Shown here: positions 54,817 through 62,546 of the stretch, one piece after another
How the letters are laid out: every line of letters starts with the position of its first letter
Numbering within the stretch: position 1 is the stretch's first letter
Assembly: GCA_001564065.1 (NCBI GenBank)
Contig: LKNA01000003.1
Span: forward strand, 28,501 to 92,500
Reading direction: 5' to 3'
Source: Chitinophagaceae bacterium T5-Br10_B2g13
GTDB taxonomy: Bacteria; Bacteroidota; Rhodothermia; Balneolales; Balneolaceae
DNA length: 64,000 nt
Position numbers and translations under genes: made by a program
Notes under the pieces: model-generated
Told to the model about the DNA's origin: nothing
What the model saw: the letters and a program-made list of their open reading frames with translations, nothing else
Databases searched by the model: none

Positions 54817-55587
54817 ATGGAAAAATGGATTTTGATAATAATCACAGCACTTTTTTTTATTCCGGCAGCCGGGTTGGCTCAGTCAGAATCAAATATAGAT
54901 TCTCTGCTAACCAAGGCGGAAGAGAAATTTGATGATGGCGATGAGAAAGAGAGTCTGGATATCTATCTGGAGATTTTGGATCATGATTCCAATCATTATG
55001 GTGCATTATGGAATGCCAGTTTGATCTACTCTAGGCTGGGATATCAGCTTGGAGATGATGAGGAAGAGACTCAGCTTGAGTATTACAACGAAGCCCTCGA
55101 TCTGGCTGATCATGCAAAAGAGCACTATGGCGACAAAGGTCACCCCTACTATATAAAAGCGGTAGCATTGGGTCGATGGAGCGAACTGCAGGATACCGAC
55201 ACCCGAATTGAAACCTCTCATGAGATTAAAGAGAACATTGAAAAAGCGGCTGATCTAATTCCAGATTACGCCCCGGTCTGGCATTTATACGGGGTTTTCC
55301 ATTCTGATGTAGCCAACATCAGCAGTGCGGAACAGTTTGCGGCAAGTCTGATTTCGGAGGGAGTTCCTGATGGAAGCAATGAGAAAGCCGAAGAGTATCT
55401 GAAAAAGGCGATCGAGATGATGCCGGAAAGCATTCTTTTTCGCCTCGACCTCGCCAAGCACTATCTGAAAGTGGATGAAGAGGAGAATGCAAGAGAGGTG
55501 TTGGAGGAGATTTCTGAGATGGATGTAGAGCTGCCAAATGAGAACCAGCTGAAAGAGGAGGCGGCCAATATTCTGGAGGATTTGTGA
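54817..55587 (+). CDS. TPR-like periplasmic protein
   Basis: The 256-residue protein has a signal peptide (ILIIITALFFIPAAGLA) and TPR-like helical repeats (EKFDDGDEKESLDIYLEILDHDSNHYGALWNASLIYSRLG, PEDAPVWHLYGVFHSD-like region, EENAREVLEEISEMD). It resembles regulator-of-microtubule-dynamics or sel1-like scaffolds. It probably mediates protein contacts in the periplasm. The 3' end lies 3 bases before the first copy of a 131-bp direct repeat. Confidence 0.8.
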   Translation: MEKWILIIITALFFIPAAGLAQSESNIDSLLTKAEEKFDDGDEKESLDIYLEILDHDSNHYGALWNASLIYSRLGYQLGDDEEETQLEYYNEALDLADHAKEHYGDKGHPYYIKAVALGRWSELQDTDTRIETSHEIKENIEKAADLIPDYAPVWHLYGVFHSDVANISSAEQFAASLISEGVPDGSNEKAEEYLKKAIEMMPESILFRLDLAKHYLKVDEEENAREVLEEISEMDVELPNENQLKEEAANILEDL

Positions 55588-55590
55588 TTG

Positions 55591-55721
55591 GTTTTTACCT
55601 GACTTGGATTTGCTTCAATATCCGTTAATCGAAGTGTGACAATTATTTTTTTATGACCGGCTGGTTTAGATAGAAAGATTTCTTCCCTGCGCCACCGCGG
55701 TGAATTTCCTATTCATTAATG
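55591..55721 (+). repeat. 131-bp direct repeat, left copy (contains vapC 3' remnant)
   Basis: Identical to 56391-56521 except for two bases (55598 C/T, 55717 T/C), exactly 800 bases apart. In one frame its first part encodes the last 16 residues of vapC with one change (S to P, FLPDLDLLQYPLIEV then stop), followed by the palindrome CACCGCGGTG. It extends three or so bases into what is, in the right copy, the end of the DUF308 gene. Confidence 0.95.
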
Positions 55722-55789
55722 CAATTACGTTATACTTGGCAAGTTAATCGGTCGTTTTTACTAATGTCAGAGATTAACTACATTCTAAT

Positions 55790-56029
55790 ATGTCTGAAAA
55801 AGAACTCATAAAACAGATCAGAAAGCTTCCTTCTGAAGCTCAACAAGAAGCAGCAGACTTTGTTGAATTACTTACCAAAAAGTATGTTCTGAAATCTGAG
55901 GAAGCGGACTCTTCTAAGAAAAAGTCTATTCTTGAAAATTCTTTTAGAGGAGCTTGGAAAGACCGTGAGGATCTTCAGGACAGTACCAAGTGGGTAAGAG
56001 AGCTCCGCAAAAGCCGTTGGTTTAATTAA
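55790..56029 (+). CDS. vapB: VapB-like antitoxin (DUF2281)
   Basis: The 79-residue protein (MSEKELIKQIRKLPSEAQQEAADFVELL) belongs to the short antitoxin family paired with PIN toxins (DUF2281-like). The C-terminal basic tail (GAWKDREDLQDSTKWVRELRKSRWFN) is the toxin-binding part. It is 8 bases upstream of vapC, and the pair sits between two copies of the 131-bp repeat. Confidence 0.86.
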   Translation: MSEKELIKQIRKLPSEAQQEAADFVELLTKKYVLKSEEADSSKKKSILENSFRGAWKDREDLQDSTKWVRELRKSRWFN

Positions 56030-56037
56030 TATCTATC

Positions 56038-56439
56038 ATGGCTAAGCAAGTAGTCATTGATACGGATATTTTAATCGATTTTGGCCTCGACAAAGACGAT
56101 GCTGTCAAATCTATATCAACTCTTGAAGAGAATTACGAGCTAACTATAAGCGTCATTACTGCTATGGAGCTATATTCCGGCTGCAGGAGCAAACGGGATT
56201 TAAAGAAAGTGGATTTATTGATTGCAGACTTGAATATCCATTTTGTATCAAAATCAATTTCAGCACGAGCTTTTGAATTGATGAAGAAATATAGGTCTAG
56301 TCATGGGGTTGAGATAAATGATATGCTGATAGCTTCTACTGCAATTGAATCAGATGTAAAGATGATTAGTAAAAATCAAAAACATTATCAGTTTTTATCT
56401 GACTTGGATTTGCTTCAATATCCGTTAATCGAAGTGTGA
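56038..56439 (+). CDS. vapC: VapC-like PIN domain toxin
   Basis: The 133-residue PIN-domain RNase has the acidic metal residues D8 and D10 (VVIDTDILIDF), Glu in AMELYSG, and Asp in INDMLIASTA, with a later D in the ESDVKMISKN segment. It would cleave tRNA or mRNA and is held off by VapB. Its last 16 codons form the left part of the flanking 131-bp repeat, so the cassette can re-form the gene end from either copy. Confidence 0.9.
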   Translation: MAKQVVIDTDILIDFGLDKDDAVKSISTLEENYELTISVITAMELYSGCRSKRDLKKVDLLIADLNIHFVSKSISARAFELMKKYRSSHGVEINDMLIASTAIESDVKMISKNQKHYQFLSDLDLLQYPLIEV

Positions 56440-56521
56440 CAATTATTTTTTTATGACCGGCTGGTTTAGATAGAAAGATTTCTTCCCTGCGCCACCGCGG
56501 TGAATTTCCTATTCATCAATG
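56391..56521 (+). repeat. 131-bp direct repeat, right copy (vapC end to DUF308 end)
   Basis: Right copy of the repeat at 55591-55721. It covers the last 49 bases of vapC, the intergenic part with palindrome CACCGCGGTG (56493-56502), and the stop codon plus last codon of the convergent DUF308 gene (56516-56521). Confidence 0.95.
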
Positions 56522-57001
56522 AACGATCACATCCTGATCGTTACCATCTCCATCACCTTTATTTCGATTCTGAAATAGCCTAATCAGGTTTGAAACCCCA
56601 TAGAGTAGCATAAATGCTGCGATGAAGTAGGCAACCGAATCGGGATTCATTAAAATCAGTACGGCGATAATCAGGGTTAAAAAGCCCATAATGGCGAACT
56701 GAAACGCCATAACCATCAACAGGCCGAAAAATCCCAGGAAAATGGCGAAGGTGTAGGGAATCAGCTCCGGAAAGATAAAGATCAAAGCGCCTGCAACAAT
56801 CGGAAACCCGGCGATGAAGGCCGGAACGCGGGCGTACATAAACATCAAGCCCAGAGCGACCAGGTAACCGCCTGCAATCAGGTATAGAAAATTCGGATAA
56901 ATGAGAACAAGGGCTCCGGTTACCAGCGCCAAAAGCGCAGTTAAAACCTGGCGTTCTCTCGATTTTTGCGGTGTGGAAGATATTTGAAAGTGGAATTGCA
57001 T
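56516..57001 (-). CDS. DUF308/HdeD-like membrane protein
   Basis: The 161-residue protein has about six hydrophobic segments with repeated glycine-rich helices (ALVTGALVLIYPNFLYLIAGGYLVALGLMF). This matches the DUF308 family that includes the acid-resistance protein HdeD. It has no nearby acid-stress gene. Its 3' end lies inside the right 131-bp repeat, so both this gene and vapC share the repeat. Confidence 0.85.
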   Translation of the reverse strand: MQFHFQISSTPQKSRERQVLTALLALVTGALVLIYPNFLYLIAGGYLVALGLMFMYARVPAFIAGFPIVAGALIFIFPELIPYTFAIFLGFFGLLMVMAFQFAIMGFLTLIIAVLILMNPDSVAYFIAAFMLLYGVSNLIRLFQNRNKGDGDGNDQDVIVH

Positions 57002-57052
57002 GGGTTTTGTGTTTTTTGAGATCCTTCAGTGCGCGTCAGGTGATCAACGTTA

Positions 57053-57093
57053 GAGTACTCGTGGTACGACTTAAAGGCGTGCCACGAGTGCTC
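57053..57093. terminator. Strong hairpin downstream of aminopeptidase P
   Basis: A 16-bp stem (GAGTACTCGTGGTACG / CGTGCCACGAGTGCTC, two G-U pairs) with a nine-base loop, between the ends of aminopeptidase P and the start of DUF308. It lacks a T run in either direction, so it may be a processing or mRNA-protecting hairpin instead of an intrinsic terminator. Confidence 0.55.
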
Positions 57094-57109
57094 AGAGTTC
57101 CTTTTCAGT

Positions 57110-58444
57110 CTACTTCATCACTTCCTCAACCTCCTTAATCTCCTTCGGCACATTGGTCATATTTTCATAGCCGTCTTCAGTGATAATGAGGTTGTCTTCA
57201 ATACGGATTCCGCCAAAGTTCATCAGCCCTTCGATTTTTTTGGAGTTTAGATATCTGGACTGTTCTGCATTTTCCAGAGCCGGTTTTAGCAGGGCGGGGA
57301 TGAAGTAGATTCCCGGTTCGATGGTAATCACCATGCCCGGCATAAGCTCACGACGCACTCGTAAAAATTTGATTCCGGGGCGGTCGATTCGATCCACACC
57401 TTTGGGGTAACCGCCAACATCATGAGTGTCGAGACCGAGGAAGTGGCCGAGTCCGTGCGGAAAGAATAGTGCGAAGATATTGTTCTCCATCATCTCGTCA
57501 AGATCTCCTTTTACCACTCCGATCTCCTTCAATCCGTGGAGGATGATCCGGCAGGCACCCAGGTGCAGATCCTCCATCTTTACGCCGGGCTTTACATTTT
57601 CAATGCTTTTGTTGAGAGCATCAAGTACGATCTGATAAATCGCTGCCTGGTCTCCGGAAAACCGTCCATTTGCGGGATAGGTTCGGGTCACGTCCGATGC
57701 GTAACCTTCACACTCATAACCGGCGTCGATCAGGTAAAAATCTCCATCGTTGATCTGCTGATTGTTTTCCACATAGTGCAGAATGGCGCTGTTGGTGCCA
57801 CCGGCGTGAATTCCGGTATAGGCCGGCTGCAGCAAACCATGTTTTTTCTGGTGGTAGTCGAAGATCGCTTTTGCCTCATACTCATATATTCCCGGTTTGA
57901 TCGACTTCATCACCTCAAGGTGCGCGATGTTGTTTACATGTGCAGCCTCCCGCATTCGTGTTAATTCGTACTCAGTTTTGATACAGCGGCAGTAGGTGAT
58001 TGCATCCTGCAGGGTTTCGGTTTCCACAGTAAAATCACGGTTCAAATCTTCTACAAACTCGGCTTGCTCTTCATCCAGGCAGTAGATCACAGAGGGACTG
58101 AGCTTTTTTAAAACCGATAAAATATCGTTGCTGAAGTGGAGGTGGTCCGGCCGGTACTCATTTTGAATCTGATCCTGACTCTTAATCTTGCCATGCCAGA
58201 CTGCAAACTGGGCATCCCGTTTGGGCGCAAACAGGTGATACTCTCCGGACTTAATATCCAGAATCATATGGTACTCCGGCTCATTTACCCCGGTCAAATA
58301 CCAGAAATTACTCTCCTGGCGGAACGGGAATTCAAAATCGGTTCCGTATCGATACATGATTTCAGCTCCTTTCAGATAGATCAATCCATCCTGGTTATCA
58401 TCAAATAGTGAGAGCAGTTTTTCGCGATGTAGTTTTGTGGACAT
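57110..58444 (-). CDS. pepP: Xaa-Pro aminopeptidase
   Basis: The 444-residue protein has the AMP_N domain (residues about 1-145) and the pita-bread M24 domain. All five metal ligands are visible: D in DAGYECEGYASDVTRTYP (both Asp), His in HGLGHFLGLDTHD, Glu in ITIEPGIYF and Glu in GGIRIEDNL. It removes N-terminal residues before proline. Cytosolic, with no signal peptide. Confidence 0.94.
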   Translation of the reverse strand: MSTKLHREKLLSLFDDNQDGLIYLKGAEIMYRYGTDFEFPFRQESNFWYLTGVNEPEYHMILDIKSGEYHLFAPKRDAQFAVWHGKIKSQDQIQNEYRPDHLHFSNDILSVLKKLSPSVIYCLDEEQAEFVEDLNRDFTVETETLQDAITYCRCIKTEYELTRMREAAHVNNIAHLEVMKSIKPGIYEYEAKAIFDYHQKKHGLLQPAYTGIHAGGTNSAILHYVENNQQINDGDFYLIDAGYECEGYASDVTRTYPANGRFSGDQAAIYQIVLDALNKSIENVKPGVKMEDLHLGACRIILHGLKEIGVVKGDLDEMMENNIFALFFPHGLGHFLGLDTHDVGGYPKGVDRIDRPGIKFLRVRRELMPGMVITIEPGIYFIPALLKPALENAEQSRYLNSKKIEGLMNFGGIRIEDNLIITEDGYENMTNVPKEIKEVEEVMK

Positions 58445-58509
58445 GTCAGTAAAATCTTAGTCGTTTTTCTTTTTGAGTTATTATGAGACTAATGTACTGT
58501 TTCGGCAGA

Positions 58510-59448
58510 TTAATCAAAAAATCTCATGAGGTAGTGGGGGAGCTGTTCGATCCGTTTTGAACTGAATCTGTTTTCAAAAAAAGGCAGAAGCTTACCGGTA
58601 TTACGCGTTTGCACTTCACCGGCATGAAAAAGCCTGGCCGAATCGGTATGACCTTCTGAAAGCTGATTTAAGTTGATCGATAAAACAGCGTGATTTTCTC
58701 CTTTTATATTCAGGATTGCGACGAGGTTTGTAGTTTCGGCAGGTGTACCGATAAATGAAATAGCCAGTTTTTGTTCGTTATCGATAACTGGGATTCGGTA
58801 ATATTGCTGAAGTCCAAAACTGAAGGGAGAGCTTGAAAAATTGAGATAATTCATCTGCCAGTCGATGGAATCACTCCAGAAGTGAGTGATGGACTTTTGC
58901 AATATCTCTTCGTTTGAGTCGGAAAATTGTCCGGCACAAAAACCTCGCTTGCTCCAGTAGTCATAATCGCGATGAATCTCGGAAATAGGCCGAGTCTCTT
59001 TGAAGGGGAAATCCGGGGTAGTGTTGGGTTTAAATTCTGTAACAGTACCGTCCTCAACCCGATACCAAAAATCGCTTACACCGTTGGTAAGGCAGATATA
59101 TGGAGCTCCAACGGCCTGATTGTAACGGGCGGCTTGTTCGGCCACAGTGCTGTTAAGCCTGACTGATTCTGCTTTGCACTCAATCAGGATTTCTGGTGAC
59201 ATATTTCTGTTGTAGAGAATCAGGTCGGCACGCAGGGCGTTTTTTGCCTGATGAAGCGTAACCGGCGCCTCAAACCCAATACGCGATTTGGGCCAGTCGG
59301 TTTGATAAGCCAGATACTCCACCCATTTAAGACGGACGCGCTCTTCGGGTCGATTTTTAAAACGTTTTTTTAATATCGGATTAAAAAGTACGGATTCGTT
59401 TCCGTTGCAGATGAAACGTGGAAAGTGCCTGTTTGCAATGCTTTTCAT
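58510..59448 (-). CDS. HsdR N-terminal-like nuclease domain protein
   Basis: The 312-residue protein has a type I restriction HsdR_N-like domain: VRLKWVEYLAYQTDWPKSRIGFEAPV, ALRADLILYNRNMSPEILIECKAESV (the PD-(D/E)xK Asp and ECK), then VAEQAARYNQAVGAPYICLTNGV. It lacks the helicase of a full HsdR and has no HsdM or HsdS nearby, so it is probably a stand-alone endonuclease or regulator rather than a restriction system. Confidence 0.84.
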   Translation of the reverse strand: MKSIANRHFPRFICNGNESVLFNPILKKRFKNRPEERVRLKWVEYLAYQTDWPKSRIGFEAPVTLHQAKNALRADLILYNRNMSPEILIECKAESVRLNSTVAEQAARYNQAVGAPYICLTNGVSDFWYRVEDGTVTEFKPNTTPDFPFKETRPISEIHRDYDYWSKRGFCAGQFSDSNEEILQKSITHFWSDSIDWQMNYLNFSSSPFSFGLQQYYRIPVIDNEQKLAISFIGTPAETTNLVAILNIKGENHAVLSINLNQLSEGHTDSARLFHAGEVQTRNTGKLLPFFENRFSSKRIEQLPHYLMRFFD

Positions 59449-59558
59449 AGATAAAAAAATACGAAAGTTTACACGGCATTAAAGTGGTTTTAAAACAGTT
59501 TTTCAAAACTCTTAAAAAAGATTTGGAATTAATTTGAGATTACCGCAAGTTAGGATTC

Positions 59559-59621
59559 ATGAAATTTAACGCACACACAACAACTCTTTCTCTTCGCCGT
59601 CGCCGCCCTTGGGGCGTGTGA
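59559..59621 (+). CDS. Arginine-codon leader peptide (predicted attenuator)
   Basis: Too short for the ORF track. ATG 59559 gives a 20-residue peptide ending LRRRRPWGV then TGA, with four consecutive Arg codons (CGC CGT CGC CGC) at 59595-59606. AGGA lies a few bases upstream of the ATG as a ribosome-binding site. A strong terminator begins 40 bases later, before argF. Such a peptide with runs of the end-product's codons is the hallmark of transcription attenuation. In-frame start, site and placement support it; expression is unproven. Confidence 0.8.
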   Translation: MKFNAHTTTLSLRRRRPWGV

Positions 59622-59660
59622 TAGCAGTGTGTGTAGTGTAAACTACCAGGATTTATCACA

Positions 59661-59694
59661 AGCCCCGACAATTTAATTTGTCGGGGCTTTTTTT
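59661..59694 (+). terminator. Leader terminator upstream of argF
   Basis: AGCCCCGACA pairs with TGTCGGGGCT around an AT-rich loop (59661-59688), followed by six or more Ts. It lies between the Arg4 leader peptide and argF, so termination here would stop the arg operon. The 5' arm GCCCC (59662-59666) can alternatively pair with GGGGC (59611-59615) in the leader ORF. Confidence 0.85.
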
Positions 59695-59794
59695 ATGCAA
59701 TTTGGTTTCCACCTTTGGAGCCTGAGCATCTCTTCTGAATCCTGTCCCCCCCGACCCAACATCTTATTTCCTAAAAACTGAAATACCTATATCC

Positions 59795-60766
59795 ATGAAT
59801 CATCTGTTAACCATTGGCGACCTCGAAGCCGATCAAATTCAATCCATACTCGACCTCAGCGCAGAGCTTGAGAAAAACCCAAAGTCTGTACTTACCGGGA
59901 AAAACATCGCTTTTGTTTTTGAGAAACCATCACTCAGAACCAAGGTGGGAACCGAAGTGGCGATCAATCACCTGAATGGAAATGTCATCCCCATTGATGC
60001 CGATCTAATCTTTTCCAGCGGAAAGGCGGTGCCCTTTACCAGCCGTGAATCCCTGAAAGATGCCATGATGAACGTTTCACAATGGTGTGACGCGGTTTTT
60101 GCCCGGGTCTATTCGCACAACACGCTGAAAAAAATGGCGGATTATGGAGAAATACCCGTTGTGAATGCCTTGTGCGATCAGCACCATCCTATGCAGGCAC
60201 TGGCCGATCTTTACACGATGCAGCAGAAATTCGGTAAAGATCAAAAACTGACAATTACCTACGTGGGTGACGCTAATAACGTCGCTTTTTCACTGATTGA
60301 AATCGGGCTGAAGTTGGGCCATACCCTGAAGTTTTCAGGTCCCAAGGAGTACTCCTGGAAAGAGGAGCAGCTCGGATACTTTTCGCTCCTTGCTGTTGAA
60401 CACGGCGGCACATTCATCCAAACATCTGATCCATTTGAAGCGGTTTATGAAACGGATTTGGTCTATGCCGATACCTTTATCTCAATGGGTGAAGAACACC
60501 TTTACGATGAAAAGATCAGGCACTTCGAACCTTACCAGGTGAATGAAAAGCTCTTTTCACAGGCTAAAAGCAGCGCCGGTTTTTTGCACTGCCTGCCCGC
60601 CCACCGGGGTGTGGAAGTCACCGACGAAGTGATCGACCATAAAAACTCCTGGGTATATCAGCAGGCCAAAAACCGGATGATTGTATCGAAGGGTGTTTTT
60701 GCAACACTGCTTACGGGTGTAAAAACGGAAATACAAACAAATGGAGCAGTAAAAGTCCCCTCTTGA
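59795..60766 (+). CDS. argF: Ornithine carbamoyltransferase
   Basis: The 323-residue enzyme makes citrulline from ornithine and carbamoyl phosphate. It has the phosphate-binding SLRTK variant of the SxRT motif (EKPSLRTKVGTEV), DQHHPMQALADLYTM and the HCLPAHRG motif with the ornithine-site Cys. The stop codon lies in the first base block of the nested hairpin repeat, so the repeat supplies the last codons (VPS, then TGA). It is the first gene after the attenuator. Confidence 0.94.
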   Translation: MNHLLTIGDLEADQIQSILDLSAELEKNPKSVLTGKNIAFVFEKPSLRTKVGTEVAINHLNGNVIPIDADLIFSSGKAVPFTSRESLKDAMMNVSQWCDAVFARVYSHNTLKKMADYGEIPVVNALCDQHHPMQALADLYTMQQKFGKDQKLTITYVGDANNVAFSLIEIGLKLGHTLKFSGPKEYSWKEEQLGYFSLLAVEHGGTFIQTSDPFEAVYETDLVYADTFISMGEEHLYDEKIRHFEPYQVNEKLFSQAKSSAGFLHCLPAHRGVEVTDEVIDHKNSWVYQQAKNRMIVSKGVFATLLTGVKTEIQTNGAVKVPS

Positions 60767-60905
60767 GAGTGGCTCCGAGCGATAGCGATTCCCACGCAGT
60801 GATTTAGGGGTGTGTAAAAAGGTCTCGAGACATAACATGAACACACCCCTCGATCACTCGAACAGGCTATGCCTTTCGTGCTCACTTTTCCCCTCTCAAG
60901 AGGGG
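60757..60905. repeat. Nested hairpin repeat element, copy B (argF-argG gap)
   Basis: CCCCTCTTGAGAG...GGGGTGTG at the left and CACACCCC...CCCCTCTCAAGAGGGG at the right give the same inverted, hairpin-capped layout as the copies at 3189 and 62363. The left end overlaps the argF stop codon. Confidence 0.75.
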
Positions 60906-60969
60906 ATATCTGACAACCAAATTTTAAAAAAAACATAAACCTAAATTAAACCCCAGACTTCTTTTCGAA

Positions 60970-61016
60970 GTCCCTCCTCTCTACCTGTAGAGAGGGGACA
61001 GGGGGTGAGTCCAAAC
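60970..61016. repeat. Half nested hairpin repeat, copy C (before argG)
   Basis: TCCCTCCTCTCTAC-ct-GTAGAGAGGGGA followed by CAGGGGGTGAGT is one end of the same family of elements. It has no visible right partner; the GTG that starts the ORF-track version of argG falls in it. Confidence 0.65.
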
Positions 61017-61019
61017 GCC

Positions 61020-62303
61020 ATGAAAAATCAAACCACATACAAAAAAGTAGCCTCACACGAAGCCGAAAAAGGAACCTTTAATACATGCCTGCTGCTCTAC
61101 TCGGGCGGGCTGGACACCAGCATGATGCTAAAGTGGATCCAGGAGGAGTATGAGTGCGATGTTATCGCAATGACCGTAAACATTGGCCAGACGGCTGATA
61201 ATCTTGACGCTATCAAACAGAAAGCGCTGAATCTCGGCGCGAAGGATGCCATCGTTTATGACGCGAAGGAGGAATTCGCAGAGCTTTGCGCCGAAGCGGT
61301 AAAAGCCAACGCCGATTACCAGGGCGGGTATGCACTCGGGTGTCCACTGGGCAGGGTGATGATCTCACAGCTGGCCGTGCAGTTTGCCGCCGAATTCGGT
61401 TGTGAGGTGATAGCCCATGGCTGCACCGGTAAGGGAAACGACCAGGTGCGGTTCGAAAGCTACATCACCACGCTGAACCCTGACCTGAAAATCATTGCCC
61501 CTGTTCGGGAGTGGAGCATGGGCCGGGACGAACAGATTGCCTACGCCATCGAAAACGGAATTCCGGTCGATCAGACACAAAAGAGCCCCTATTCGTACGA
61601 CGAAAACATGTGGGCCAACACCGGAGAAGGCGGAGAGATCGAAAACCCCGAATTGATTCCGCCGCTTGAGAACATTCTGAAATGGGCCAACACTCCGCAA
61701 AACGCGCCCGATAAGGAAGAGTTGGTGAAGATCGGATTTGAGAAAGGTGAGCCGGTTTCGCTGAATGGAATCAGTTATGATAAAAAAGACCTGATTCTGT
61801 TGCTGAACGATATCGGCGGAAAACACGCGGTTGGTGTGTTTCACCTAATCGAAGACCGTGTAGTGGGGCTGAAGGTGAGGGGTGTGTACGAAAACCCAGC
61901 GGCCACCATTCTGATACAGGCGCACAAAAACCTGGAACAGTTGGTTTCCACCCGGGAAGAGAACGAGCTTAAAAACTTTATGGACCAGAAGTGGGCCTAC
62001 CTCATTTACGGAGCCAAGTATTTCGAGCCGGTTATGGATAACATCCGGGCCTTCATCAACGAACAGAACAAAAAGGTGACCGGCGAAGTGACCCTGAAAC
62101 TTTACAAGGGGAACTATGACGTGGTGGCACTCTCCTCACCCTACTCGCTGTTCGATGAAAACCTTGCTACATTCAACAAGTCAGCTGCCTTTAACCAGAA
62201 CGCCTCGGCGGGATTCATCGAGCTGTGGAATCTGCCTCAGAAAACGGCGTACCAACTGAAGAAGGAGGTCGTGAAAAGTACAGCGGGCAGCTTGGCTGAT
62301 TAG
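61020..62303 (+). CDS. argG: Argininosuccinate synthase
   Basis: The ORF-track start GTG 61005 falls in repeat copy C, so ATG 61020 (MKNQTTYKK) is preferred, giving 427 residues. The N-type ATP-pyrophosphatase loop is YSGGLDTSMML; other hallmarks are CEVIAHGCTGKGNDQVRFE, APVREW and SPYSYDENMWANTGEGGEIENPE. It joins citrulline and aspartate using ATP. argH follows, separated by repeat copy D. Confidence 0.95.
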   Translation: MKNQTTYKKVASHEAEKGTFNTCLLLYSGGLDTSMMLKWIQEEYECDVIAMTVNIGQTADNLDAIKQKALNLGAKDAIVYDAKEEFAELCAEAVKANADYQGGYALGCPLGRVMISQLAVQFAAEFGCEVIAHGCTGKGNDQVRFESYITTLNPDLKIIAPVREWSMGRDEQIAYAIENGIPVDQTQKSPYSYDENMWANTGEGGEIENPELIPPLENILKWANTPQNAPDKEELVKIGFEKGEPVSLNGISYDKKDLILLLNDIGGKHAVGVFHLIEDRVVGLKVRGVYENPAATILIQAHKNLEQLVSTREENELKNFMDQKWAYLIYGAKYFEPVMDNIRAFINEQNKKVTGEVTLKLYKGNYDVVALSSPYSLFDENLATFNKSAAFNQNASAGFIELWNLPQKTAYQLKKEVVKSTAGSLAD

Positions 62304-62362
62304 TGAGATGTTACTTTAAATATAAGCTCGTCATTAATCTTAGAAACTGGCAATGAAAAAAT

Positions 62363-62484
62363 CCCCTCCTTTGTAAGGAGGGGACTTAGGGGTGGTTTGA
62401 AAAAGGCTGTAAGTTGACTACCTAATTTTCTATCCATTTAAAATAATTATAACCACCCCCCGACCCCTCCTTGAGAAGGAGGGG
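62363..62484. repeat. Nested hairpin repeat element, copy D (argG-argH gap)
   Basis: CCCCTCCTT-tgt-AAGGAGGGG, then CTTAGGGGTGGTTT, spacer, then AACCACCCCC, then CCCCTCCTT-gag-AAGGAGGGG, the same layout as copy A at 3189-3309 with near-identical hairpin arms. Both end hairpins are perfect here. Confidence 0.8.
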
Positions 62485-62546
62485 AGATTCTATTCCTGAA
62501 CAAAGTTTCAGGTCTAATATCAAAACAAATTAAAACCCAAAAATCC

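Noticed and set aside
58510-59448. Type I restriction-modification system
   Set aside because: Only an HsdR_N-like domain is present; no helicase, methylase or specificity subunit in the window.
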